In this document: one piece after another, positions 18,074-26,379 of the stretch
How positions within the stretch are numbered: position 1 is the first letter of the stretch
How the letters are laid out: every line of letters begins with the position of its first letter
Assembly (NCBI GenBank): GCA_964443415.1
Contig: CAYUDC010000001.1
Coordinates: 1 to 64,000, forward strand
Source of the DNA: B1 sp964443415
GTDB lineage: Bacteria; Bacteroidota; Bacteroidia; UKL13-3
DNA length: 64,000 nt
Direction: 5' to 3'
Notes under the pieces: model-generated
Told to the model about the DNA's origin: nothing
Database searches by the model: none
What the model saw: the letters and a program-made list of their open reading frames with translations, nothing else
Translations under genes and position numbers: made by a program

Positions 18074-18514
18074 TCATGCTTGTTTATTTGGAAGCACTTC
18101 CCAGCTATGGTCACCTAATAGTTTTACAGAGGCCACATGCTTGCCCAATGTCTTGCTTTTTCCCCATTCTGCTGGGCCAATCAAAGAGAGTTTATAGTAA
18201 TCGTCTTTTTCATATAAATGGTACCATTGGCCAATAACGGGCTGAAACTTGAAATCAGACTCGTAGATTTTTTCTGAGATTTTTAACCTGCCCTCAATTT
18301 CGCGCACCTGTTCCATGATTAAATCGGCTTGTTTCTTTAACATGGCAATTTCTTGAGACGCATAGTGGTGCATGGCTTCTACTGCGTTTGCCTTGATTTT
18401 ATTTTTATCTTCTACCTTAATAACTGGTGAACCAATACTTAATGGTATAGGAGATAAGTTTGCTGGCCCAACATAACTGCCATCTTCATTTACGAGATTT
18501 TCCGAATTATTCAT
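18074..18514 (-). CDS. DUF2452 family protein
   Basis: This 146-residue protein matches the uncharacterised DUF2452 family: an N-terminal GPANLSPIPLS segment, a helical stretch with HHYASQEIAMLKKQADLIMEQVREI-type heptads (about 49-75), and a beta-rich C-terminal half with QWYHLYEKDDYYKLSLIGP. There is no signal peptide. It is upstream of panD on the same strand by 52 bases and diverges from ispH. Function is unknown. Confidence 0.8.
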   Translation of the reverse strand: MNNSENLVNEDGSYVGPANLSPIPLSIGSPVIKVEDKNKIKANAVEAMHHYASQEIAMLKKQADLIMEQVREIEGRLKISEKIYESDFKFQPVIGQWYHLYEKDDYYKLSLIGPAEWGKSKTLGKHVASVKLLGDHSWEVLPNKQA

Positions 18515-18552
18515 ATCTAAGAATAACTTATTTTATGGTGCATAGTTTTAAA

Positions 18553-18568
18553 TTTGGTTCAAACCGAA
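18553..18568. repeat. Copy of dispersed palindromic motif (intergenic)
   Basis: TTTGGTTCAAACCGAA lies between the divergent DUF2452 and ispH genes. It is one of the two copies I noted that fall mostly outside coding sequence; nearly all others lie inside genes. See the finding on the dispersed palindrome. Confidence 0.6.
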
Positions 18569-18609
18569 ATATAATTGAATAAAATTCAATTCAGACATTC
18601 ATAAACAAT

Positions 18610-18617
18610 TAACTTTG
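18610..18617 (+). promoter_or_regulatory. -7 box candidate for ispH
   Basis: TAACTTTG is an exact match to the phylum -7 element TAnnTTTG, 28 bases before the ispH start. No good TTTG -33 element is seen at the expected distance, so the call is tentative. Confidence 0.4.
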
Positions 18618-18645
18618 TGAAGTGTTACCTATACAATAATAAACA

Positions 18646-19488
18646 ATGAAACTTACTGTAGAAATAGACGATAATTCTGGATTTTGCTTTGGAGTTGTTT
18701 TTGCCATCCAAATGGCAGAAGATATTTTAGATGAAGAAGGCGAATTAAGTTGTTTAGGAGATATCGTGCACAATGATGAAGAAGTGGCTAGACTAAAAGC
18801 CAAAGGCCTTAAAATTATTAATCACGAAGAGTTTAAAAATCTAAAAGACACAAAGGTGTTAATTAGAGCACATGGTGAGCCCCCGGAAACTTATCAGTTG
18901 GCACTAGAGAATAATATTGAGTTGGTAGATGCCTCATGTCCAGTGGTTTTAAAATTGCAGCACAGAGTGAGAGAAGCCCATAACAAAGATGAAAAAATCT
19001 TGATATATGGTAAACACGGCCACGCTGAAGTAAAAGGACTTTTGGGTCAAACCAACGGCCAAGCCACCGTTATTGAGCAGTTTGATGAGCTTGACAGAAT
19101 AGAGCTGCCTGAGAAAATTCAATTGTTTAGTCAAACTACTAAAAGAACCAAAAACTTATTTGCCCTTAAAGAAAAACTAGAGGGTAAAGGCATTCAGGTT
19201 GATTTTAATGACACCTTATGCAGACAAGTGAGTAATAGGGACATTCAACTACGTGATTTTGCAAAAAAATTCGATAAGATAGTTTTTGTGGCAGGTCTAA
19301 AATCTTCTAATGGCAAGGTTTTACATGATGTTTGTAAGGATAATAATCCAAACACTTTTTTTGTGAGCAGTAAGGATGAAATAAAAGCAGAGTGGTTTAA
19401 AGAAAATGATACCGTTGGAATCTGCGGTGCAACCAGCACGCCCCAATGGCAAATGGAAGAAGTTCGTGAAGCAATTTTAAGTTTATAA
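18646..19488 (+). CDS. ispH: 4-hydroxy-3-methylbut-2-enyl diphosphate reductase
   Basis: This 280-residue iron-sulfur enzyme performs the last step of the MEP pathway, giving IPP and DMAPP. The three cluster cysteines are C14 (SGFCFGV), C98 (DASCPVV) and C192 (DTLCRQVSNRD). The diphosphate-binding histidines are in DIVHNDE, RAHGEPP and GKHGHAEV. The final CGATSTPQWQMEEV segment is typical. Length is that of the short bacterial form. Glutathione peroxidase follows after 2 bases. Confidence 0.97.
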   Translation: MKLTVEIDDNSGFCFGVVFAIQMAEDILDEEGELSCLGDIVHNDEEVARLKAKGLKIINHEEFKNLKDTKVLIRAHGEPPETYQLALENNIELVDASCPVVLKLQHRVREAHNKDEKILIYGKHGHAEVKGLLGQTNGQATVIEQFDELDRIELPEKIQLFSQTTKRTKNLFALKEKLEGKGIQVDFNDTLCRQVSNRDIQLRDFAKKFDKIVFVAGLKSSNGKVLHDVCKDNNPNTFFVSSKDEIKAEWFKENDTVGICGATSTPQWQMEEVREAILSL

Positions 19489-19490
19489 TA

Positions 19491-20075
19491 ATGAAGAAAT
19501 ATTTTTTTTCGGTTTTGTTTCTGGCATTTGCCGGAGTTTTAGTTTATAGTTTTACAGCCGCAAGAGGTAAGAAGGCTACGCTTGATAGTAAGTTAGCGGG
19601 TAAAAAGTTTCATGATTTTAGCATTAAGAGCCTGGATGGTTCTAAAACCATGCAAATGGCAGATTTTAAAGGCAAATATGTGCTTTGTGTAAATGTTGCC
19701 AGTGAGTGTGGGTATACTCCTCAGTATGCAGGTTTGCAAAAGCTTTCGGAGCAGTTTAAAGATAAGTTGGTGATTATAGGTTTCCCATGTAATCAATTTA
19801 TGGGTCAAGAACCAGGCACTGCTACAGATATTCAATCATTTTGTACCAAAAACTATGGCGTTACTTTTCCGCTTACAGAGAAAATTGACGTAAAAGGTGG
19901 CAATCAACATGCTATTTATCAATGGCTAACTGCCAAAGAATTAAATGGGGTAAGTGATGCTACCATTAAATGGAATTTTAACAAGATTTTGGTTGACCCT
20001 AATGGCAACTGGGTGAAATACTTTGGTTCTTCGGTAGATCCGTTAAGTTCTGAAATCAGTTCGTTAATTAAATAG
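19491..20075 (+). CDS. Glutathione peroxidase family, Cys type, exported or anchored
   Basis: This 194-residue protein has an N-terminal hydrophobic segment (about 1-22) followed by a complete peroxidase domain. The catalytic site has Cys, not selenocysteine, in NVASECGYTPQY (C73), with the partner residues in GFPCNQFMGQEPG and IKWNFNKILVD. Such Cys enzymes usually use thioredoxin and reduce lipid and hydrogen peroxides. The leader suggests action in the periplasm or at the membrane. It starts 2 bases after ispH and ends 2 bases from the convergent DUF5723 gene. Confidence 0.92.
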   Translation: MKKYFFSVLFLAFAGVLVYSFTAARGKKATLDSKLAGKKFHDFSIKSLDGSKTMQMADFKGKYVLCVNVASECGYTPQYAGLQKLSEQFKDKLVIIGFPCNQFMGQEPGTATDIQSFCTKNYGVTFPLTEKIDVKGGNQHAIYQWLTAKELNGVSDATIKWNFNKILVDPNGNWVKYFGSSVDPLSSEISSLIK

Positions 20076-20077
20076 TT

Positions 20078-21541
20078 TTAGGCACCCCTAAAGTTCGAAA
20101 GATTAAACTTTAGTCCAAAGAATAGGTCTAATCCTTTGATATTTCTTAACCCAATCAGTTCAAAAATATGATTGGTTCCCATAAAAAATGGTCCTGATTT
20201 AAAGGCAAAACCAACACTTGGTGTTTGGTATTCAATTAAATTAATGGGTATATAAATGCCACCTTTATCTTTTTCTCTTCTGATAGTTGCGCTGAAGATA
20301 TTGGTGGCTTTCATATAAAAATCTGTTGGCATAGGAATTCTTTGCGTATTGGCGAAATTTACATACCAATTATTTTTTAAGGCAATATCTAAGGTAAGAT
20401 TTAATCTAGCGGCTGTATATTGAGTGATGCTGTTGCTTTGAATATGGGTGGTGCTTGGATTTCCGGCGAAATCAAAAATTAAAGCTCTTTCTAAGGCAAA
20501 TACGCCCTTGTAGAAAGATTGGTCTAGATTTTTTGAAACTCCTTCCGCATTGATAAATGTATTAGTAGAAGTTTGTTCATTGAATCTGATAAAACCAATA
20601 TCCATTAGAGAAATCCCAAAGCGCCATTTATATTCTTGATATTCTCTTACACGGCCTAAGTTTCTGATGTTAGGGCAAACAGTAGTTCTCGTAGGTCTAC
20701 CTTTCTTCTTTTTAGTAAGCGTATACCCAATGTCAAAAGCAAATCCATTACCTCTACCAGCCATTAACTCACCAATATCAGAAGTCTTGGTGGCTGCATA
20801 ATTAAAGTTAAAGTCTGAATTTCTAAAATAGATGCTCGAGTCTCCAATGAATGACCATTTAGAGCTATTATTATCTTGGAAAATAATAGAGTTTATTCCA
20901 TTTAAATAGTGCAGATTAATACCAAATCTATGGTTGTACCTTAAATTCTCTTTCAGTTTAAAAGAGTAGTTAAAGGCGATATCAGTATAAACCATAGTGT
21001 TGGATGACACTCTATTAAGGTTAGTTTCTTTGCCGATTAAATCATCTGAGTTTGCGCCTTTTAGCAGAAATAATGCCATTTCTCTTGGTAGTCTAACCGT
21101 ATTTGAACCAGCTTTAAACGCTGTTGTTAGCCCAAACGAATGATTGTTAAAGTTGATTAAGAAAGAAGGGCCATAGATGGCCGCATCGGCAAAGATGTAA
21201 TTACTGGTTTTTAGGTCTCTTCTGATGTTATAAATTCTATCAAACTTTTCGTTGATAGATTCGCCATTAGTTGATTTACCAGTGATAGAGCTAACAATAT
21301 TTGGATTTACATAGCTTGTGATGGGTTTTGGGTCTAGATAAAATCCATTATTTAGGATATTCATAGAAAAAGAGAACACCAATAGATCGGTGCCACCACT
21401 AAGGTGATTGGTAAACGCAGGATTTACTGTTGTGCCTATTACGCCTGCATGTTTACCAGTAGGAATTCCTCCAATAAATTGAGCTTTAAGCTGAAATGAA
21501 ACAACAAAAAGAATGGTCAAAAATATAAGTAGCTTTTTCAT
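20078..21541 (-). CDS. DUF5723-like outer-membrane beta-barrel candidate
   Basis: This protein of about 487 residues has a signal peptide (MKKLLIFLTILFVVSFQLKAQ). The rest is rich in alternating aromatic/polar strands such as RFGINLHYLNGINS and PSVGFAFKSGPFFMGTNH, as in OM barrels of the DUF5723 family. I chose the ATG at 21541, which gives a clean leader, over an upstream one at 21571. It follows comF on the same strand. Function is unknown; a surface or T9SS-linked role would be guesswork. Confidence 0.72.
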   Translation of the reverse strand: MKKLLIFLTILFVVSFQLKAQFIGGIPTGKHAGVIGTTVNPAFTNHLSGGTDLLVFSFSMNILNNGFYLDPKPITSYVNPNIVSSITGKSTNGESINEKFDRIYNIRRDLKTSNYIFADAAIYGPSFLINFNNHSFGLTTAFKAGSNTVRLPREMALFLLKGANSDDLIGKETNLNRVSSNTMVYTDIAFNYSFKLKENLRYNHRFGINLHYLNGINSIIFQDNNSSKWSFIGDSSIYFRNSDFNFNYAATKTSDIGELMAGRGNGFAFDIGYTLTKKKKGRPTRTTVCPNIRNLGRVREYQEYKWRFGISLMDIGFIRFNEQTSTNTFINAEGVSKNLDQSFYKGVFALERALIFDFAGNPSTTHIQSNSITQYTAARLNLTLDIALKNNWYVNFANTQRIPMPTDFYMKATNIFSATIRREKDKGGIYIPINLIEYQTPSVGFAFKSGPFFMGTNHIFELIGLRNIKGLDLFFGLKFNLSNFRGA

Positions 21542-21573
21542 CAATTTTCTATGGGTATATTTTTGTTTCATTT

Positions 21574-22254
21574 TTATGCTGCATGCGCAATACTTGCAAT
21601 ACTAAGTTTACAATTCGATTTTTCAATTACTTCTCTCACACAGCTTTCAATGGTGGCGCCTGTGGTAATTACATCGTCTACCAATAAAAGGTGCTTATTA
21701 TTTAAATAGTTAGGGTTTTTCACGCCAAAAATTTCTTTCACATTATCCCAACGTTCGGAACGCGACTTTTGTGTTTGAGTTTGTGTATTTTTTCTTCTAA
21801 AAAGTTGAGCGCTTAAATCTTCAATTTGCAAAGATTGGCATAGTCCAGTGGCAAAAGCTTGACTTTGATTGTATCCCCGTTTCTTTAGTTTGATAGGGTG
21901 AAGCGGTATGGCAATAACTCCTTCTATGCCATTTATGGCTTGAGTGGCTTTTAAGCGTTCTCCATACAAACTTCCTAAATAAACGGCCAAATCTTCGTTT
22001 CCTTTGTATTTTAACTCATGTAAAATCTTTTGGGTGATGCCTCGTTGATTAAAGTATAAAAATGAGAAGGCTCTTTCAAATGGCACCTTCCCCCACAGCG
22101 ACTTTTCAACGCCATTGTCTTGTTGCAAATGATATTGTGTTTCTGGCAATTCTAGCTGGCAATAGATGCACAAATGCTTTTCCCCTGTTACCAAAGATTG
22201 GTTACAGTTAAGACACAAATTGGGGAAAATCAATTGTAAAATGGATTCCAACAT
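21574..22254 (-). CDS. comF: ComF family phosphoribosyltransferase-like protein
   Basis: This protein of about 226 residues has an N-terminal zinc-ribbon-like pair (CLNCNQSL and CIYCQLELPE) and a C-terminal PRTase domain with the PRPP loop LLVDDVITTGATIES. ComF proteins support DNA uptake in naturally competent bacteria, but the family is widespread and its exact reaction is unclear. The start is placed at the ATG at 22254 (MLESILQLIFPN); the upstream ATG at 22290 adds 12 residues that do not look like the family. Confidence 0.9.
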   Translation of the reverse strand: MLESILQLIFPNLCLNCNQSLVTGEKHLCIYCQLELPETQYHLQQDNGVEKSLWGKVPFERAFSFLYFNQRGITQKILHELKYKGNEDLAVYLGSLYGERLKATQAINGIEGVIAIPLHPIKLKKRGYNQSQAFATGLCQSLQIEDLSAQLFRRKNTQTQTQKSRSERWDNVKEIFGVKNPNYLNNKHLLLVDDVITTGATIESCVREVIEKSNCKLSIASIAHAA

Positions 22255-22424
22255 CAACCCGCAATTTACGAAGATATAGGGATTATTCACTTAAATTTTA
22301 CTTAATAACTCCTATAAGTAGTAATTTAGCATGAAAGGTTTGACAGGCCTAACACACTTAAAATTAGTGATTATATGTTGTTCCTTTCGTATATTCGATT
22401 CATCCAATCAATAAAAATTTCCCT

Positions 22425-23144
22425 ATGAAGCAGCAATTTTTTGACACCAAAATAGTAAATATTATCGAGGAAACGGCTAATACCAAGCGCTATTATTTTG
22501 AGGTAATTTCTGCCGAAAAATTTGAATTTAAAGCAGGTCAGTTCGTAATGCTTCAATTAGAAATAGATTCCAAAGTGCCTTATCGCTCGTATAGTATAGC
22601 TTCGAGCCCAAGCCAAAGCAATCAGTTTGAGCTTATTATTGTGTTAAATCCTCCTGGGGCTGGAACACCCTTTATTTGGGATAATTTTGAGGTTGGCAGT
22701 ATTGTAAAGTGCGCAGGTCCTCTAGGAAAATTTGTTTTGCCCGACCAGATAGACCATGATCTTTGTTTTATCAGCACAGGTACTGGTATTGCTCCGTTGC
22801 GCAGCATGTTAGGGTACATCCTAGAACATCAAATACCGCATCATAGGATATATTTTATCTTTGGTGCTAGAACAAAAAACGATCTTCTATATTACGATGA
22901 GTTAATTGAAATAGAAAAAAACCAAAAGTCGTTTCATTTTATCCCGGTTTTATCTAGAGAAACTCCAGAAACTTGGTCTGGGCGAATAGGATATGTGCAT
23001 CAGGTGTATGAAGAAGTTTTTGCAAATAAACGTGCAGCGCATTTTTTTATTTGTGGATGGAGTGCCATGCTTAAAGAAGCTAGAGAAAAACTTGCTTTAA
23101 TGGGTTATCAGAAAGAACATATACATTTTGAGCGGTACGATTAA
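22425..23144 (+). CDS. Ferredoxin/flavodoxin-NADP reductase-like flavoprotein
   Basis: This 239-residue protein has an FAD-binding barrel with PYRSYSIASSP (about 51-61) and an NAD(P)-binding domain with STGTGIAPLRSML (about 119-131), YFIFGART and FICGWSAML. No 2Fe-2S domain is fused, so it likely passes electrons between NADPH and a separate ferredoxin or flavodoxin. It stands alone, 27 bases upstream of rpoN on the same strand. Confidence 0.88.
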   Translation: MKQQFFDTKIVNIIEETANTKRYYFEVISAEKFEFKAGQFVMLQLEIDSKVPYRSYSIASSPSQSNQFELIIVLNPPGAGTPFIWDNFEVGSIVKCAGPLGKFVLPDQIDHDLCFISTGTGIAPLRSMLGYILEHQIPHHRIYFIFGARTKNDLLYYDELIEIEKNQKSFHFIPVLSRETPETWSGRIGYVHQVYEEVFANKRAAHFFICGWSAMLKEAREKLALMGYQKEHIHFERYD

Positions 23145-23171
23145 GTATTTTTCTTAATTTCGCATCAGTAC

Positions 23172-24647
23172 ATGTTAAAACAAGGCTTACAGCAAACCCA
23201 AACCCAGAAGCTCTCTCCTCAGCAAATTCAGTTTATTAAACTGTTGCAGTTAAATTCTGTTGACATTCTTCAACGGATAGATCAGGAATTGATAGAAAAT
23301 CCTGCACTATTAAAAGCAGATGATACCGATGCTGCGCCAGGTGAAACCGACCCCATTAGCGAATCGGAACTTGCCACTACTGACGAAGGGGCTGATCTTA
23401 ATGTCAATGATTATCTGGCAGAAGAGAGCTTTGATGTGAAAGAGTATGTAAATGATGAGTACGATCCAGAAGGCTTTCACTTGAGTGACGAAGGAGATGA
23501 AGAACGCAAAGAGAGGCCTATCGTTGAATCTCATTCTTTTCATGAGGAATTGATGGAGCAGTTTAGTGCTATTGCCGAGAATGAAAAGGAGCTTACCATT
23601 GGTAACCAAATCATTGGATCTATAGACGATGATGGCTATTTGCGCAGGCCTTTAACTGCCATTGCCAATGATTTAGCTTTTTCTATGAATGTAGATACTA
23701 CTTTAGATGAATTAGCAAAAGTCTTGGTTAAGATTCAAAACCTTGATCCTGCCGGAATTGGCGCAACTTCTCTCCAAGAGTGTTTATTACTTCAGCTCAA
23801 AAGAAAGGATCAAAAAAATCAAAATGTTAAGCTGGCAACCATCATTTTATCTGATTACTTTGATGATTTCACCAAGAAACATTACGAAAAACTTTCTCGA
23901 CAACTTAAAATTTCGGATGAGGAGCTTAAGTTGTGCATTCAGGTGATCACTAAGCTAAACCCAAAACCAGGTGAGTCAATTGATACATCTGCCACTCAAT
24001 ATATCACTCCCGACTTTGTGCTTATTGAGGAAGCAGACAAATTGGTGGTTCACCTCAACTCAAGAAATGCGCCCGACTTAAGAATTAGCAGAAGCTATTT
24101 AGAAACCCTAAAAGGCTTCGATGAGGCGAAAGCACCTACTAGAGAGCAAAAGGAAACTGCTCAATTTATTAAGCAAAAACTGGATGGTGCCAGATGGTTT
24201 ATTGATAGTATTAGGCAAAGACATCAAACTTTGTTGGGTACCATGAATGCCATTCTTAAATTTCAATATAAGTTTTTTGAAGAGGGCGATGAAACTTTTT
24301 TACGCCCTATGATTTTAAAAGACATTGCCGAAATAACTGGTTTAGATATTTCAACCATTAGTAGGGTGGCAAATAGCAAATATGTTCAAACTTCTTATGG
24401 TACATTTCCTCTGAAATTTTTCTTTAGTGAAGGTATTCAAACCGATGATGGGGAAGAAGTAAGTAGCCGAGAAGTAAAGAAAATATTAAAGGATGCAATT
24501 GAGGCTGAAGACAAATCAAAACCTTTACCAGATGAAAGGTTGATGGATATCTTAAAAGAAAAGGGATACAATATTGCAAGAAGAACAGTGGCAAAATATA
24601 GGGAGCAAATGAACATTCCTGTGGCCCGTTTAAGAAAAGAGATCTAA
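23172..24647 (+). CDS. rpoN: RNA polymerase sigma-54 factor
   Basis: This 491-residue protein starts with the Gln/Leu-rich region I (LKQGLQQTQTQKLSPQQIQF) that contacts activators. An acidic region II follows (about 50-120), then the core-binding and HTH regions with DISTISRVANSKYVQTSYG, and the C-terminal RpoN box ARRTVAKYRE (about 469-478) that reads the -24 element. I saw no sigma-54 activator gene or clear -24/-12 promoter in the window. Confidence 0.97.
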   Translation: MLKQGLQQTQTQKLSPQQIQFIKLLQLNSVDILQRIDQELIENPALLKADDTDAAPGETDPISESELATTDEGADLNVNDYLAEESFDVKEYVNDEYDPEGFHLSDEGDEERKERPIVESHSFHEELMEQFSAIAENEKELTIGNQIIGSIDDDGYLRRPLTAIANDLAFSMNVDTTLDELAKVLVKIQNLDPAGIGATSLQECLLLQLKRKDQKNQNVKLATIILSDYFDDFTKKHYEKLSRQLKISDEELKLCIQVITKLNPKPGESIDTSATQYITPDFVLIEEADKLVVHLNSRNAPDLRISRSYLETLKGFDEAKAPTREQKETAQFIKQKLDGARWFIDSIRQRHQTLLGTMNAILKFQYKFFEEGDETFLRPMILKDIAEITGLDISTISRVANSKYVQTSYGTFPLKFFFSEGIQTDDGEEVSSREVKKILKDAIEAEDKSKPLPDERLMDILKEKGYNIARRTVAKYREQMNIPVARLRKEI

Positions 24648-24679
24648 CCTTTGTGGGGTTAGACCTCCTTCACCTAAAT

Positions 24680-24711
24680 ATTAGCCTATTTTCCTGCCAA
24701 AATAGACTAAT
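24680..24711. terminator. Hairpin between convergent rpoN and GT2-like gene
   Basis: ATTAGcCTATTTT (24680-24692) and AAAATAGaCTAAT (24699-24711) form a 12-bp stem with one internal mismatch and a 6-base loop. It lies in the 75-base gap between two converging genes. There is no strong T run on either side, so termination is probable but not certain. Confidence 0.45.
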
Positions 24712-24722
24712 AGATAAGCACT

Positions 24723-25847
24723 TTATTTGATGTATTCGTAAGATTTTTTTGGGTCGTAGTTTGACCCAATCATTTTTTTGAATTTAACACGGTATAGTCT
24801 AGTTTTGATTATATTTAATAGGCTTTCACCATATTTAGTAAGCAGGATGCCAACTGCTAATCCAAAAGTTGAGATGATGTAAAACGCATCAAATGATACC
24901 TGAGAAATTTGGTTCAACCCGAATAAAAGTACAGAAGCCAACATTACTAAGTATAAGGGAGGTCGCAGATAGTTAAGCCCAAATACAATCTTATCTAAAT
25001 TTGGCTTTTTAAGGCCTGCAAACAAAAGATTGATACCTAAGCCAAGGTTATACAAATACATTTTTAATTCGAACTTTTTCTTTGCATTTAGGGCTTTAGT
25101 ATCTAGTGTTTTGGCAAAAACTCTAGCCTCAGAGTCGTAATCTATTTTCACAGAGTTTAATATGATTTGGGCTTGTAATAACTTGTCATTTACCCCAACC
25201 ATATTAAAATCAATTTCGTCATAGATGCTTTTATCAAGCATAAATCCTTGACCCCAAATGCTAGCCGAAATTCCTACAGAACTTGGAACTTCTCTATCAA
25301 GTGAGTCTAAAAATATTCTGGCAATTTTTTGATAATTTATTAAGCTTTCATTGTTGCCATTTACTATCACTTGCGATTGAACCGCCAATTTTCCTTTAAG
25401 TAAATTCAGGTTCATTTTAGCAAGATAATCTCTACTTAAACTGGTTTGAGCATGTAAAGCTATGATTGCTTTTGGCTCAGAAATAAAATGTGATTTAGCA
25501 GTTTCTAGCAGATTAAGACCTGTTTCGTCGTTTGACTGTAAGCTGATTATCTTAATTTGTGGCAAATGATTTGATAATACGATGGCTTGTTTAACAAAAA
25601 AGTACGCACTGTAATTTTTGTATTGTTGCAGCTGGAGCTCTTGCACCCTTGCCAATATGTCGTTTTCATTAGCAGTATCAAAAAACACGATGGCTAATGG
25701 GTTTTCAAAAATTTCATTTAGCGAACTTTGCTTAGCAACATCTTCTGCAGCAACATTCTTAAACAGATAGGCAGCTATCAAAAACAACATCGAAATGATA
25801 TAGGCTGCTAAAATAAGCTCGGCAAATAAAATACATACAAAGGCCAT
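24723..25847 (-). CDS. Glycosyltransferase-2-like membrane protein lacking catalytic motifs
   Basis: This 374-residue protein has the layout of a processive GT2 enzyme: an N-terminal TM (about 5-28), a GT-A-like core, and two C-terminal TMs (about 297-311 and 321-337). The core order can be followed: PKAIIALHAQTSLSRDYL (about 125-142) stands where GT2 enzymes have the DxD loop, IWGQGFMLDKSIYDEIDF (about 197-214) matches the acceptor-site segment, and IDYDSEARVFAKT the strand after the catalytic ED. The key residues are gone: HAQ for DxD, ND for ED, and KKFELKMY for QxxRW. It may be a non-catalytic partner. The alternative is an unrelated membrane protein; I think this unlikely. The reading frame is intact. 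Confidence 0.62.
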   Translation of the reverse strand: MAFVCILFAELILAAYIISMLFLIAAYLFKNVAAEDVAKQSSLNEIFENPLAIVFFDTANENDILARVQELQLQQYKNYSAYFFVKQAIVLSNHLPQIKIISLQSNDETGLNLLETAKSHFISEPKAIIALHAQTSLSRDYLAKMNLNLLKGKLAVQSQVIVNGNNESLINYQKIARIFLDSLDREVPSSVGISASIWGQGFMLDKSIYDEIDFNMVGVNDKLLQAQIILNSVKIDYDSEARVFAKTLDTKALNAKKKFELKMYLYNLGLGINLLFAGLKKPNLDKIVFGLNYLRPPLYLVMLASVLLFGLNQISQVSFDAFYIISTFGLAVGILLTKYGESLLNIIKTRLYRVKFKKMIGSNYDPKKSYEYIK

Positions 25848-25930
25848 CCGCAGTTAATTTAGGTGTTTTCAAATCACACAAATCCCTTTCCGATGACAAA
25901 TATATGCTGATAAATGGTTATAAATCTTAT

Positions 25931-25964
25931 TTAGATGGCAAGACATAATCCTCTTTCCATCTAA
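25931..25964. repeat. Inverted repeat upstream of the GT2-like gene
   Basis: TTAGATGG (25931-25938) and CCATCTAA (25957-25964) form an 8-base perfect inverted repeat with an 18-base centre. It lies 84 bases upstream of the GT2-like start on the minus strand, within a 220-base gap that also holds an AT-rich hairpin (25980-26000). It could be an operator or a weak terminator; nothing else was recognised in the gap. Confidence 0.35.
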
Positions 25965-26067
25965 CTAACACATTTTCAGGCTAAAAATTATTTTTTTAGC
26001 GGCGAATTAAATTGTAAAAAGACTATTTAAACAGTAAATATTTTATTTAAGTGGATGTAAAAAGAGT

Positions 26068-26379
26068 TTAAATCACATCCTCAAGGAGTGTTCTAAAAGC
26101 TACAAATTTACCCTCAAATAATTTCTTGGTTTCTGCTTGAAGTGCTGGTGCGTATTTGCTTTGATATTCTTCGTACATGTCCATGTTTTCGCATACATAT
26201 TGTATGGCATATGTCTTGCCAGTCTCATCTTCTTGCCGGCTAATTAAGCGAAGCATTTTATATTCACGGAACATTTGGGTTGCCATCACTTGAGGTAAAT
26301 GTTCCTTCTTCATCCAATTCAACCATTGGTCGTGTACCTCGTCTTCTACATTAATTGTTACGTTATAAATTATCATCAT
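26068..26379 (-). CDS. DUF4286 family small protein
   Basis: This 103-residue protein matches DUF4286: IIYNVTINVEDEVHDQWLNWMKKEHLPQ-type opening (residues 3-30) and a ferredoxin-like alpha-beta plan, as in dimeric alpha-beta barrel proteins. Function is unknown. The start overlaps the stop of the TPR gene upstream by one base (TAATG), so translation is coupled. Confidence 0.85.
   Translation of the reverse strand: MMIIYNVTINVEDEVHDQWLNWMKKEHLPQVMATQMFREYKMLRLISRQEDETGKTYAIQYVCENMDMYEEYQSKYAPALQAETKKLFEGKFVAFRTLLEDVI

Noticed and set aside
23172..24647. Search for sigma-54 promoters and activators near rpoN
   Set aside because: No clear TGGCAC-N5-TTGC site or AAA+ activator was found in the window by eye.
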